Assembly (NCBI GenBank): GCA_937128505.1
Contig: CAKZMM010000131.1
Span: 1-56,037 of the forward strand
From: an uncultured Thermogutta sp.
GTDB taxonomy: Bacteria > Planctomycetota > Planctomycetia > Pirellulales > Thermoguttaceae
DNA: 56,037 bases
Direction of reading: 5' to 3'
Both the position numbers and the translations under genes were made by a program. The first letter of the stretch is position 1; each line of letters starts with the position of its first letter. Positions 27,030 through 36,938 of this stretch are shown piece after piece. The notes below the pieces were generated by a model. The model saw nothing but the letters and a program-made list of their open reading frames with translations, was not told the origin of the DNA and ran no database searches.

Positions 27030-28139
27030 ATGACGAATGGACCCGCACAGGTGAGTCGGAGCACAAAGTGGAGAGCTTCCAACGAAAGTAACGATCTTGT
27101 GTTTTCGGTTTGCGCTAACTTTCTCGCCGGTGAGAAAGCTAGTTCAGTTGCTCGGCGGATCAGGGAGCAGTTCGGTCGTCCGGATATCACGCGTCAGAAG
27201 ATTTATCCGATCCTTTGTGAGGGGGTTCGGCGGGGCTATTTGGTGCTGAGTCCACCGGTGGAAAGAGATCTGGCCCTGCGATTAGCGGAGCGATTCAAAC
27301 TGCCGAGGTATGAGCAGGATGAAAAGGCCGTTACCGTAGTAGCCTCGAGCCGGGTAAACCGAAATCAGGATGTGGCGGCGGCGGCCGCGGAGTTGGTGGT
27401 GGAATTGATCGGCCGGGTGGCAGCAAATCCGGGCCGGGACAAGGTTCACCTCGGCCTTGGCGGCGGTTTGAGTGCAATGATGGTGGCCCGGCGTTTGGCG
27501 CAAAGGATTTATTCCGATTCGCAATTCCCGAAGTTGGTTCTCCACACGCTTTCGGCAGGCGGCTTTATTCCGTCCGAACCGCAAAAATCCCCGGTGACCT
27601 ATTTCAGCTATTTCGAGGGGGCGGCTCCACGGATTGAATATGTTGCCCTGTTTTCGGAGACGGTGGTCTCCAATGAAGAGTTCGAGCGAGTTCGGGCCAA
27701 TCCCTCCGTGCGTTTGACGCTGGAGCGCGCCAGGGACATCGACATCGTGATAACCTCTTTGGCCTCTGCCGACGATCCCCATGGGTTGCTACGGCAATAT
27801 CTTAGCTGGCTGGTGGAGTGTGGTGGTTTGGAGAAAAGAGCCGTTGAGGCGATGTATGAGGCGGGCTGGGTGGGCGATGTTCAGTTCCGGCCTTACTCGG
27901 CGACCGGACCGTTGACCAAAGAATGTGCGGTTCGCGCGGTCACTCTACTAGAGCTTTCGGACATGGTGAGTTGGGCTAAAAATCTCAACAAATATATCGT
28001 CTTGCTCGGCGGGCCATGCGCAGAATGTTTTAGCTCCAAAGTAAAAGCGCTTCGGCCTCTGTTGGAGAACCCGGACCTCCGGGTCTTCTCGCATCTGGTG
28101 GTCGACGTGCAAACAGCTCGGGAGCTTTTGGAGGGATGA
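27030..28139 (+). CDS. SorC/DeoR-type sugar-binding transcriptional regulator
   Basis: About 369 residues. An N-terminal helix-turn-helix (roughly residues 20-60, including SVARRIREQFGRPDITRQKIY) is followed by the SorC-type sugar-binding domain, which resembles an isomerase fold. Typical stretches are VHLGLGGGLSAMMVARRLA and, later, DIDIVITSLAS. Such proteins sense a phosphorylated sugar and repress or activate sugar genes. The start is ambiguous: the ATG at 27030 has GGGGTGGAG before it, while a TTG at 27012 adds six residues. No sugar transporter or enzyme gene is adjacent on the same strand. Its targets may be elsewhere, or may include the divergent sugar-metabolism pair at 23.5-25.9 kb (inference). 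Confidence 0.8.
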   Translation: MTNGPAQVSRSTKWRASNESNDLVFSVCANFLAGEKASSVARRIREQFGRPDITRQKIYPILCEGVRRGYLVLSPPVERDLALRLAERFKLPRYEQDEKAVTVVASSRVNRNQDVAAAAAELVVELIGRVAANPGRDKVHLGLGGGLSAMMVARRLAQRIYSDSQFPKLVLHTLSAGGFIPSEPQKSPVTYFSYFEGAAPRIEYVALFSETVVSNEEFERVRANPSVRLTLERARDIDIVITSLASADDPHGLLRQYLSWLVECGGLEKRAVEAMYEAGWVGDVQFRPYSATGPLTKECAVRAVTLLELSDMVSWAKNLNKYIVLLGGPCAECFSSKVKALRPLLENPDLRVFSHLVVDVQTARELLEG

Positions 28140-28552
28140 GGCCGGCCCGAACCGCCTCCTAGGAAAAATCAGCCCCCTCTATCGCATAGGAAAAAACCGC
28201 GTCGAAAAGCCTTAGCGTATCGGTGCAAAAACGAGGGTCTAAGTAGGGGTTTGTTTTCACGGTCCGTGACTCCGGAATATCAGGTCATGTTGCGGGGGTT
28301 CCTTCGGCGCATGCGAAAGACTCCTTTGAACCAGTTTTGCCAGGGTCGAAGTAATCCGCGTTTTTGCCGCATACGCTTCGCCATGTAACGCACGCTGTTG
28401 CAGAGCAAAGCAGAAGAAAGATGTGCCAAAACATGCAATACGCGCTGTTCATGTAATAGGCGTTTTTATAAGCGTTGTTATAAGAGAAGTTATCAGAGAA
28501 ATACCGCGAGTTTAAGAGATTATAAGGAAGAAGATTCACGGGAGATATAAGG
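28140..28552. other. Spacer
   Basis: 413 bp between the regulator and the permease gene, becoming A+T-rich near the permease. GGAGATATAAGG directly before 28553 is the ribosome binding site. No gene is recognised. Confidence 0.55.
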
Positions 28553-29836
28553 ATGTCGGTCCTCAAACTCCTTTGGGCAGAAATCCGCTATCGGAAACTC
28601 AACTTCACGATGAGCGTAACAGCCGTAACCATTGCCGTTGCTTTGTTTGTTGCAGGACCGGTGCTTGTGGACGGCTACTCGCAGGAGACGCATGCCCGGA
28701 TTTCCCGCCTTCAGGAGGGAATCGATAAGGAGCTGGCGAAGCTGGAAGACGAAACCCGAATTCTGATGCGGGATATGGGCTTCAATCTACTGATCGTCCA
28801 CAAAGATACCAACATGGCGGATTTCTGGGCGGAGGACTTTGCGGTTCACGACTTTCCTGAGGAATACGTGTATCGATTGGCCAAAGACCAACGGCTGACG
28901 CTGGTTACCCATCTGGTAGCCACACAGCAACAACGAATAAAATGGGAAAACCGCAGCGTTTTGTTGGTTGGTTATCTGCCGGAAGTCCCCCAAGCACATT
29001 TGCCGCACAAAAAGCCGATGGGATACAACATCGAACGCGGCACCGTGTTTCTGGGTTTCGAGTTGGGTCAGAACCGGGCAGAGGGGGAGGAGGTCGAGGT
29101 CCTCGGCCGATCGTTCAAAATCGCGCGGATCCTTCCGGAGCAAGGAAGCAAAGAGGACATTTCAATCTGCATGAATTTGCGAGATGCCCAGGAACTTTTG
29201 AATAAGCCGGGCAAGATTAATCAGATCTTGGCCCTGAGTTGCCGGTGCCCGGGAATGGGACCCAAACAGCTTGCCATGATTCGAAGTCAATTGGAGCAAG
29301 TTCTTCCGGAGACCCGAGTGAGCGAATTTCGCTCTATCGCCTTGGCCCGGGCTGAACAACGCGATTTGGTCGAGCGGCAGGGGCAAACGATGATACAGGC
29401 GATTCAACAATCCCGCTCCGAGGTGCAGACAATTCTGGAAACGCTTTCCGCCATCATTACGCCGATGGCGGTGCTGGGTTCGGCAATTTGGGTTGGGCTG
29501 TTGGCTTGGGCCAATGTCCGCGAACGTCGTTCCGAAATTGCCCTTTGGCACGCCCTCGGTAAATCGCCGGGTAAGGTGGCAACCCTATTTTTGGGAAAGG
29601 CTTTTCTAGTGGGACTTCTCGGCGGGGTGCTCGGGCTAGCCGTGGGAGCCATTATTGGTTGGGCATTCGGGATCGGACTGTTGGGGATTGCTCCGGAGCG
29701 ATTCGACATTCCAACCGAGTTGAGCTTGGCGGCTTTGTTCGGTGCTCCGATTCTTGCCGCACTTGCGAGCTACTTGCCGACGCTTTCGGCCTTGAGCCAA
29801 GATCCCGCCGTAATCCTCCAGGACCGCGTCGCGTGA
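28553..29836 (+). CDS. FtsX/MacB-type ABC transporter permease
   Basis: 427 residues with the MacB/FtsX plan. One membrane segment lies near the N-terminus (about 18-38), followed by about 260 extracytoplasmic residues, starting with a likely coiled coil. Three further segments lie at about 300-320, 348-375 and 393-417. The family motif after the second segment, ANVRERRSEIALWHALGKSP, is well preserved. These permeases extrude lipoproteins, peptides or lipids, or act as mechanotransmitters, and need a partner ATPase of the LolD/MacB type. No ATPase gene is adjacent, which is unusual. The start ATG has GGAG eight bases upstream. Confidence 0.88.
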   Translation: MSVLKLLWAEIRYRKLNFTMSVTAVTIAVALFVAGPVLVDGYSQETHARISRLQEGIDKELAKLEDETRILMRDMGFNLLIVHKDTNMADFWAEDFAVHDFPEEYVYRLAKDQRLTLVTHLVATQQQRIKWENRSVLLVGYLPEVPQAHLPHKKPMGYNIERGTVFLGFELGQNRAEGEEVEVLGRSFKIARILPEQGSKEDISICMNLRDAQELLNKPGKINQILALSCRCPGMGPKQLAMIRSQLEQVLPETRVSEFRSIALARAEQRDLVERQGQTMIQAIQQSRSEVQTILETLSAIITPMAVLGSAIWVGLLAWANVRERRSEIALWHALGKSPGKVATLFLGKAFLVGLLGGVLGLAVGAIIGWAFGIGLLGIAPERFDIPTELSLAALFGAPILAALASYLPTLSALSQDPAVILQDRVA

Positions 29837-30332
29837 TGGAAGGAAAGCCGTATTCCTCGGACTCCACGAAAAAGTGGGGTGAGCGGATATCGGTCGATTT
29901 TGGGAATTTCAAGGCAACTGTAGCCGACTTGCCACAGAGTTTACCGCCTTTTGGTTCCCGCCGCTCGGACGCCCTGTGCACAGTTCGCATGAGCCCTTCT
30001 GGATTGATTACCCCCGAGGGCAATACGCCGGAGCGCTTCGCGATAATCCCGCGGACGAAAAAACTCGCACACCGCGGCAACTGTGCCCTTTCTGGAGTTC
30101 AAAGGATCTTTTTGCTCAGCGGCCTTTGCGTGATAGCCCGTAGCGATTTCCCGTATTTTTCCCCTTTTTGCACCGCGGCAGCTTTTTCCTCTCTGGACCG
30201 CGGCGCGAGCCGAAAAAGGTCTGCTTTTGCACGATTATTGCCTCTGGACGATCGCGAAGCTCGGCTTACTGCTAATTGAAGCTCGGCTGATGTCCAAAGC
30301 CGGCCGATCGCTGGATCGGAAGGATGCGGCAC
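29837..30332. other. Convergent spacer
   Basis: 496 bp between the permease (+) and queF (-). ACACCGCGGCAACTGTGCCC near 30069 is echoed by CACCGCGGCAGCTTTTTCC near 30171, part of a diverged ~100-bp repeat. No gene or terminator is recognised. Confidence 0.55.
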
Positions 30333-30704
30333 TCAGCGCTCTGCCGAATATCCTGCCGAATACTCCGCCGTTACTGTTGTGGTAATCCCTCCCCGCGGAT
30401 TGAAGCGAGCGGTGACCGTCATGCGTTCCGGCGCGAGGACCGCCACCAGATCGTCGAGGATTCGATTGGTAAGATGCTCGTAAAAAATCCCTTCGTTCCG
30501 ATATTTCTGCAAATAAAACTTTAGACTCTTGAGTTCGACGCACTTTTGGCGGGGAACATAACGGAGGGTGATCGTCCCGAAGTCCGGTTGTCCGGTGCGT
30601 GGACAAACCGAAGTAAATTCGGGGCAGATAATCTCGATTTCATACGGACGATGGGCATATTGGTTTTCGAAGGTTTCCAAGATTTCGCGAAAGTTCGTAC
30701 TCAT
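30333..30704 (-). CDS. queF: QueF: NADPH-dependent 7-cyano-7-deazaguanine (preQ0) reductase
   Basis: A 123-residue short-form (YkvM-like) QueF, which reduces the nitrile of preQ0 to the amine of preQ1 for queuosine in tRNA. The catalytic cysteine is Cys34 in [14 protein letters not shown], with Asp41 in the same motif. The substrate-binding glutamate and the NADPH-binding signature follow as [18 protein letters not shown], and FYEH provides the next pair. Length is normal for the single-domain type. The start ATG at 30704 has GAGGAA eight bases upstream. It is read opposite to queC and queE and is separated from queC by 756 bp. Confidence 0.95.
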   Translation of the reverse strand: MSTNFREILETFENQYAHRPYEIEIICPEFTSVCPRTGQPDFGTITLRYVPRQKCVELKSLKFYLQKYRNEGIFYEHLTNRILDDLVAVLAPERMTVTARFNPRGGITTTVTAEYSAGYSAER

Positions 30705-31460
30705 CGCATGAGTTCCTCGTTTTACACGTGCCGTCGGTGTTTCTGATGCACCATGTTAAAGCACTTTTCACACCCTCAGCGAAAGCTCGTTTTGGGCTAC
30801 GGCCGCACTCCATTCTAGGCGAGTTCCTCCCCGATGCGGCCGACGGCGTAAATTTCCAGCTTGCTTTGGTTCAGGCCGAAGCCCGGTTCTATCCGCGCAA
30901 GACATCCTTTTGCCCGCGGGGCAAAAGCGAACCGTAAGCCTTGACTGCGAATTCGCGGGGCGAACCGCTTCTTGTGTTCACTCCATAACATTCCAGTAAT
31001 TAAAGAGTTGCGCTTTTTTGCTCCGGTAAGCAAGGCCTCAAAAACCCCAGCGGATGCCCTGGACCTTTCCCCCAAAAAAGACGGATAATTGTAAGAAATG
31101 ATTTTAAAATCCGAGAAGCCCCGGGTGTTCGAAGAGCTAGAAGAGTTAGAAGAGCGAGTCTTAAGTGGGGACAAAAAGGCGACAAAAAGAGGAAGCACCC
31201 CGCGGGCATTGCACGTCCTTACCCCTTAAATCTTAAAAATCCTAATATGGTCCTAATATGGCATGGCGGAAGTACCCGCCGCGGGGACCACCCTCGGCCA
31301 AGCGAAGCGTGATGCAGCCAAAAAGGGTGGCTGACCCAGTTTGCAGGCATGGCGTGTGAGGCTTGGTTTTGCGGCTCAAGGGTTTCTGAGACGTCTGACT
31401 TGTATCGGGAGATGATGAAAAAATCCGATAAAACGCGGTTGAGCAAGGTGAAACGTTCGC
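30705..31460. other. Divergent spacer between queF and queC
   Basis: 756 bp that should carry the promoters of both queF (-) and queC (+). I looked for a preQ1-I riboswitch (pyrimidine-rich stem plus A-rich tail) before either start and did not find one. A purine-rich stretch with GAAGAG repeats lies at about 31130-31155. No gene is recognised. Confidence 0.55.
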
Positions 31461-32150
31461 ATGGGTCGTGAGGCAGTCGTTCTGTTATCCGGTGGTGTTG
31501 ATTCGGCAACCTGTGCCGCCATCGCCCAATCCGAGGGGTTTACAGTCTACGGTTTGACGGTGGATTACGGTCAACGCCATCGGTTCGAGCTCGAGGCCGC
31601 GCGGCGAATCGCTCAGCATTTGGGTTTAGCCCGGCATATTGTGATTGCGGTGGATCTAAGTTCCTTTGTGATCAGTGCCCTCACGGGACCTGTTGCAGTT
31701 CCGAAGGATCGATCGCCGGAGGAATGCTCGCGGGAAATTCCGCCCACTTATGTGCCGGCTCGAAACACCATCCTTCTGGCCCTCGCCTTAGGGTTGGCAG
31801 AAACCCTCGGCACGGGCGACATTTTTATCGGCGTGAATGCCGTGGATTATAGCGGGTATCCGGATTGTCGGCCCCAATTCATTGAAGCTTTCGAGCGGCT
31901 GGCTGAATTGGCAACCAAGGCGGGGTTGAAAGGGGAGCTGACCTTTCAGATTCATACACCGCTTATCACCTTGAAAAAAGCCGACATTATTCGCCGCGGC
32001 ATTGAGCTTGGTCTCGATTATTCCTTGACCCATTCTTGTTACGATCCCTTGCCCTCGGGAATGGCGTGCGGAAGGTGCGATGCGTGCTTGTTGCGGCGGA
32101 AAGGCTTTGCCGAGGCAGGGCTGGTCGATCCCATTCCATACCACGCCTGA
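31461..32150 (+). CDS. queC: QueC: 7-cyano-7-deazaguanine synthase
   Basis: A 229-residue ATP-dependent enzyme that converts 7-carboxy-7-deazaguanine and ammonia to preQ0. The PP-loop ATP motif is [11 protein letters not shown] at residues 8-18. The C-terminal zinc site comprises Cys193 (HSCYDP) and Cys203, Cys206 and Cys209 in CGRCDAC. Also typical are [17 protein letters not shown] and [15 protein letters not shown]. Length is standard. QueE follows on the same strand after 340 bp. Confidence 0.96.
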   Translation: MGREAVVLLSGGVDSATCAAIAQSEGFTVYGLTVDYGQRHRFELEAARRIAQHLGLARHIVIAVDLSSFVISALTGPVAVPKDRSPEECSREIPPTYVPARNTILLALALGLAETLGTGDIFIGVNAVDYSGYPDCRPQFIEAFERLAELATKAGLKGELTFQIHTPLITLKKADIIRRGIELGLDYSLTHSCYDPLPSGMACGRCDACLLRRKGFAEAGLVDPIPYHA

Positions 32151-32490
32151 AAAAGAAAAATTTGTGTGGGAGTTCTCCCGAGGCGTTTTGCCGCTTGAGC
32201 CGATGATTATGCGTCATATTCTAGGGCGTGACGAAGTCCTAAATTTGCCGCAAACTTTTTGTGGTTGGTAAGGTGATAGGCGTGGGATATTGCGGTCGCT
32301 AGCGAATTCGGCAATCCAGGTTTCGCTCAGGATGCCGCTAAAAGAAAAGTCGTGGGAATGGATCGCAGGAAGATGCGAGTTTTTCGGCTCGTAAACCGCG
32401 GGATGACACCGAATCAGTTGGCGGTGCGCGGCAAACGCTCAGTAAGATCACCCGTGAGACGAGTTTGGTTTTAGGGGATTCGATCCGCGA
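32151..32490. other. Spacer between queC and queE
   Basis: 340 bp with no gene recognised. GGGAGTTCTCCC near 32169 can pair but is not followed by a T-run, so I do not call a terminator. Confidence 0.5.
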
Positions 32491-33198
32491 GTGGATGAAA
32501 AAATGGCATCAATCCGCATTGCGGAAATTTTTCGCTCGATTCAGGGGGAAGGTACTCTGACGGGCACGGAGAGTGTGTTTATTCGGGTCAGCGGCTGCAA
32601 CCTTCGTTGCTGGTTCTGCGATACCCGGTACGCCTCATGGGAACCAAACGGAATTCCCATGTCCTTGGAACAGATTCTGGAATCGGTGGCTCGCTGGGAT
32701 ACCCGACATGTGGTCATTACCGGTGGGGAGCCGATGCTTTTCCCCCTGTTGGTTCCGCTGACCGAGAAATTAAAGGAAGCCGGCCGACACATCACCATTG
32801 AGACGGCCGGCACCGTGTTTCGGCCGGTAGCTTGTGATCTGATGTCCATTAGTCCTAAGCTTTCCAACTCCACGCCTTGGGGGGCCACTAGCCCAGGGTT
32901 GATTCATAAGCATGAAGCGAATCGGTATCGACCGGAGGTAATCCGTCAGTTGGTCCAGCAATACGAGTACCAATTCAAGTTCGTGATCGATGGGCCCTCG
33001 GACCTGCCGGAGGTTGAAGCTTACCTCCGGGAGTTTCCGGAGCTCCAACGAGAGCGCATTATGTTGATGCCGCAGGGAACCGAAATCGCCGGATTGCGCG
33101 AAAAAGGAATCTGGATCGAAGAGTACTGCAAAAGCCGGGGTTTAAAATTCTGCCCGCGGCGACAAATCGAGTGGTTTGGATGCACCCCCGGAACTTGA
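32491..33198 (+). CDS. queE: QueE: 7-carboxy-7-deazaguanine synthase (radical SAM)
   Basis: A 235-residue radical SAM enzyme that rearranges 6-carboxytetrahydropterin into 7-carboxy-7-deazaguanine. The [4Fe-4S] ligands are Cys36, Cys40 and Cys43 in SGCNLRCWFCDT, preceded by the family opening IFRSIQGEGTLTG. The SAM-binding GGEP is in VVITGGEPMLF. The called start is a GTG at 32491; an ATG four codons later is possible. It provides the substrate of QueC. QueD and the GTP cyclohydrolase that precede it in the pathway are not in this window. Confidence 0.95.
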   Translation: MDEKMASIRIAEIFRSIQGEGTLTGTESVFIRVSGCNLRCWFCDTRYASWEPNGIPMSLEQILESVARWDTRHVVITGGEPMLFPLLVPLTEKLKEAGRHITIETAGTVFRPVACDLMSISPKLSNSTPWGATSPGLIHKHEANRYRPEVIRQLVQQYEYQFKFVIDGPSDLPEVEAYLREFPELQRERIMLMPQGTEIAGLREKGIWIEEYCKSRGLKFCPRRQIEWFGCTPGT

Positions 33199-33611
33199 AG
33201 GCAGCCAGAACGAAACCAAGGGGAACCACGAGTCGGAAAAGCTGCGGAAAATCTCCCCGGGCGAAGCTCCCCTCAAAGCGCTTCATTCGAAGGTCAGGAT
33301 GATCCACCCCTCGAAACGGCCCCTTGCTACGACCGAGAATCTGCCCTTTATTACGACTGGCGGCACTTCCTTCGCAATCTTGCGGAGTTTCTTGAAACCG
33401 CATTTTGCCGCCGCTTAAGTGCGCAGCTTTTGCCGGCAAGTGGGAGATTTTTTGCACAGCCTCAGGGAAGCTTTAGCATACACTTGCGCATCGGCATTCA
33501 CACGGTCAGAGGCAATGGTTGCGGAGCATTATTGTGCGCTAGCACGAAATGAAAACGCGGCCTTCTCCTCTCCTGGGACTAAAGTTGGCCGATATCTCTC
33601 AGTTGGATCGC
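33199..33611. other. Convergent spacer
   Basis: 413 bp between queE (+) and the methyltransferase (-). Short open frames exist but none resembles a protein family. AGTTGGATCGCTCAGTTGGAT near 33600 is a small duplication. Confidence 0.5.
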
Positions 33612-34571
33612 TCAGTTGGATTTCGGGGTTGCCTTTTCCAAGAATACGGTAAATGCCTCGCGGGTGCGGAAGAGTGTGGGTTCATCGGCCAATATTCTCA
33701 GGGGAATCTCGCGCACTTGATGCCTCTTTCTTTGCCAGGGGCGGTCATCGGCTCGAAGGACCACAAACCGACACTCATAGCCCCAATCGAGAAGTTGGCG
33801 CAACATCGCCGGGCCGTACTTCTGCCCCAAGTAAGCCGGATGCACCTCAATGATAAGACGGGGCTTTTGTGTGCCCAATAAACGACGCCCTCCATCGAGG
33901 ATGCGGGCCTCGAAACCTTCGGTGTCCATCCGGATTAGTTGCGGGGGATGCGGAAGCCTCTCGGTCAGTTCGTCGAGGGTGATCGTCGGCACTTCCACTT
34001 GCAGGCTATCCTGTGCCCGTGTCGGATTGAGCGTGTGCCAATTTGACGCTGACGACACATACAGCGTGGCCACACCGGATCGGTCGCTGACGGCGGCTTG
34101 AAGGCATTCCACATTGGCCACACGGTTCAAAAGCAAGTTGGTTTGAAGGACGTGAAAATTGTGCGGATGAGGCTCAATCGCGAGCACCTTACCCTGCGGA
34201 CCGACCAGCCGTGCCAGCATCAAGCAATAATAGCCGATATTGGCCCCAAGATCGATCACACACTCACCCGGGCAAACAAACCCGGCGATAAGCCGCGTGG
34301 TAATAGGCTCGTGGACTGCGTATAGCGCAAGTTCGCGGCCTATACCGGTATCGGCTGCGTCCACCAGCAGCACGTTCCCTTGCACGTTACCGAGAAGCTT
34401 GTATCGGTGCTGAGGAACAGCACCACACCGCAGGGGATGTCGCCATTTGTACCACAGCGCCCTGACCAGCCCTTGAAGCCCCTGGTCTCGAAGCAATTCG
34501 ATGGCTCGCTGGGTTTTTGCGCGAATGGCGACGTGGCTCCGCCAGCTTAAGGCCTCAAGCCAAGTGGACAT
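33612..34571 (-). CDS. FkbM-family SAM-dependent methyltransferase
   Basis: 319 residues from the ATG at 34571, which has AAAGGAAA six bases upstream; a longer frame adds 37 unlikely residues. The methyltransferase core spans about residues 95-280. Motif I is VIDLGANIGYYCLMLARLVG, then LAIEPHPHNFHVLQTNLLLN, TLYVSS and LDELTERL. The FkbM signature is RMDTEGFEARILDGG. Members O-methylate sugars, glycans or polyketides, usually in surface polysaccharide or secondary-metabolite pathways. No glycosyltransferase is adjacent, so the substrate is unknown. Confidence 0.88.
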   Translation of the reverse strand: MSTWLEALSWRSHVAIRAKTQRAIELLRDQGLQGLVRALWYKWRHPLRCGAVPQHRYKLLGNVQGNVLLVDAADTGIGRELALYAVHEPITTRLIAGFVCPGECVIDLGANIGYYCLMLARLVGPQGKVLAIEPHPHNFHVLQTNLLLNRVANVECLQAAVSDRSGVATLYVSSASNWHTLNPTRAQDSLQVEVPTITLDELTERLPHPPQLIRMDTEGFEARILDGGRRLLGTQKPRLIIEVHPAYLGQKYGPAMLRQLLDWGYECRFVVLRADDRPWQRKRHQVREIPLRILADEPTLFRTREAFTVFLEKATPKSN

Positions 34572-36543
34572 GGGTTTCCTTTCCACTACGATTGAAAGTG
34601 TCAATATAACAATCCTGATTTGAAAAAGGGCAAGCGAGCCGGTTGCGCGCCGCGCCTGAGCGATCTCGCTGCGTGCGCTCATCCTAAGCCGACGATCGAT
34701 CGCGCCTATCTTTTATCTAGAGCGATTATCTAGAGCGATCCCCGCTAATTGACTTATGCGCATTTTTGGGGTTTCAACACGCAATTTTTGCTCGAAGAGC
34801 AGCGCTAGCGAACCGATGCGGGCGAAAAACGGATGCTTGCGTTTTTAGCTTTTAACATAGCTTTTAAGACGTTTTTGTTTCGGCACGCCTTTTCCCGGAT
34901 GAGGATACGGAGTTTTCGTGACAATCTATTGAAACGATTGAAAATCCGCCATCTCGAACCCATTTCGGGCCGACCCACAGCCCGCAAGGGCAGGTCGCGC
35001 CGAGTCGGAACCAGCAATCGCTAGCTGAGATAACGCCCTTTCTCGTGGAGCAATTCACGGGCTTTATTTCCGCGGACGGCTTGGATTCATTTCAGGAGAG
35101 TAATGTCCTAAGACTAATTTCATACCCGGACGATAGCATTCGGGGCTTCGTCGGTTAAGCCCATTTTTGCTCGGTGCGGTAAGACCTTTAATTGGGGGCC
35201 TTTTTTCCGCAAGTTGCTCGTCGGCGTGAGGCAAGAACAGTAGGAAGCGGCACATACCGGTATCATCCGCTTAATTAACGCTGGAAAGCAGAGCCCCTTG
35301 CCCCTTGCTAGGTGGAAAAGTTGGGGGTGGCAAGCACGGCTCAATTCCCGTCGAAGAGGAACTTGTATCCGTCGCTTGTAAGTTACAGCATGGCCTTGTA
35401 GCAAGCGGGACCCAATTTGTATCAAAGAGGAACTGAGGAAAGTCTGGGATCGGAGGGGCTTACCAGGTGTAATTAATCGCGGAGTACCCGCGAAAAACTA
35501 TTATATTTCGCAATAAACCTCATAAAGATACGTAATATAGATGGAATTATGGGAAAAATACATCTTTAATCTGATCACTTATAACATCTTTTCTGACCAT
35601 TAAAGATCTCGCCGTTAGTCGACCAAGATTCGAGTGATATTGGCCAAATTCCCTTTTGCCGATGATCTGCCTTCTCTGAACTGCCGCCTTATCAGTTTTC
35701 GTTTTTCTAGTTTCTGGTTCGCAAACCGTAGACATCGCCGCCGCTCCCCGAAATCAGGCGGCGTAAAGATGCCGAATTCCCAAATTAGTTTTGGTATGGA
35801 TAGCTTCGGAGGAGCTTATTAACCGCGGATCGAGGTCGCCTTTGCGCTCACTTAAACCATCAGCGAATTCTCAGACTAAATTTAACCAATTTAGATAACT
35901 TATATAGCTGTTTGAATCTGGGAAATCTAATGCCTTTGATTAGATTGCAGATTCCAGAGAATTGGACGAGTGTTGATTTCCTGAGCTTAAATCGAACCGC
36001 TGTTGAGTCGAACGGCTGTTGAATCGAACCGCTGTTGATCATCGAAACTTCATGACTGAGCAATAAGAACTAGAAGGAAAGTACTCGCAGATGATGAACT
36101 AATTGGTGTGTGTAAGGCGCGAATGATCTTAATCCCCGCGGAATCTTCAGGCTCTCGGGCTCCGCTGTGAGAAATTGTCGAGAGCTCTTTTCGGCCTGTT
36201 TAATTTCCCCCCACTTGAAGCTTCCCATCGCTTAAGGGCTCCTACCTTGCTTGCGGCCGTTATTGCCCCGGCTTCATAATGGGATAGCCCTGGGATTTTT
36301 CGCACCCGAAAGCGCGGTCGAATGTCTACGGTGAAGTGACCGTGATCCATCCTCCCGTGCCTAACCTTCCGCGGAGCCAGCGGTCTGGAAAGAGAAAAAA
36401 AGAGAAGAGATAAAAAAGGTAGCTGAAAGGGATTTCGAGGCCTTTTTTGTATTCAGGTGGGGTGCCGTTTTTGAGCAAATCACTCACCGCGCGGTACGGT
36501 TGAAGGTTGCGGGTAAACAGACTTTTTGCGAAGGGTAACCGCC
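34572..36543. other. 2-kb gene-free A+T-rich region
   Basis: No protein-like frame on either strand. From about 35480 to 36110 the composition is clearly richer in A+T than the genes around it. A 17-bp unit, TCGAACCGCTGTTGA, is repeated three times at about 35993-36038. TATCTAGAGCGAT is repeated at about 34716-34740. It may be decayed DNA or a regulatory region. Confidence 0.6.
35990..36040. repeat. Short tandem repeat TCGAACCGCTGTTGA, 3 copies
   Basis: Three consecutive copies of about 16-17 bp: AATCGAACCGCTGTTGA, GTCGAACGGCTGTTGA and ATCGAACCGCTGTTGA. The middle copy differs by one C/G base. It lies in an A+T-rich region without genes. Confidence 0.8.
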
Positions 36544-36804
36544 ATGGCCGAGGAAGAAATTGGTCGGGTCACTCACTATTTCAGCAAAATCTCGGTGGCT
36601 GCGATCGAGATTACACGGGGGAAACTAGCCGTGGGGGACACGATCCACATCAAGGGCCACACCAGCGACTTCACACAGAAGGTGGAGTCGATGCAGATCG
36701 AAAACCAGCCGGTTCAGTCCGCACAAGCAGGGCAATCTGTCGGATTAAAGGTGGTGGATCATGCCCGACCGCACGACCTGGTTTTCAAAGTGTTACCGGA
36801 TTAA
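36544..36804 (+). CDS. Stand-alone EF-Tu domain 2-like protein
   Basis: An 86-residue protein that matches only the second (beta-barrel) domain of translation GTPases. Typical stretches are GRVTHYFSKISVAAIEI, then LAVGDTIHIKG, VESMQIENQPVQSAQAGQ and VGLKV. No GTPase domain is present. Such small translation-elongation-factor-like proteins occur in several phyla and are often found near U32 peptidases, but none is here. The ATG at 36544 has AAGGG eight bases upstream; an upstream in-frame start would add only six residues. Its role is unknown; RNA or protein binding is plausible. Confidence 0.85.
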   Translation: MAEEEIGRVTHYFSKISVAAIEITRGKLAVGDTIHIKGHTSDFTQKVESMQIENQPVQSAQAGQSVGLKVVDHARPHDLVFKVLPD

Positions 36805-36938
36805 GCAGCCGGCTATTCGCTGGGCAGGTCTCTTCAAAGTGGCCAGCGACTTGAGAGCCGCAGCAGAAGGGGAGTCGACAGGCGTATCTTTTTCGATTTA
36901 ACTGAAACCTTCGCAAAGGGGAGCGGCTCGATCGCCTC

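Noticed and set aside
30705-31460. preQ1 riboswitch before queF or queC
   Set aside because: No compact pseudoknot-like motif with an A-rich tail was seen before either ribosome binding site.
32165-32180. Terminator after queC
   Set aside because: GGGAGTTCTCCC can form only a tiny-loop stem and has no T-run.
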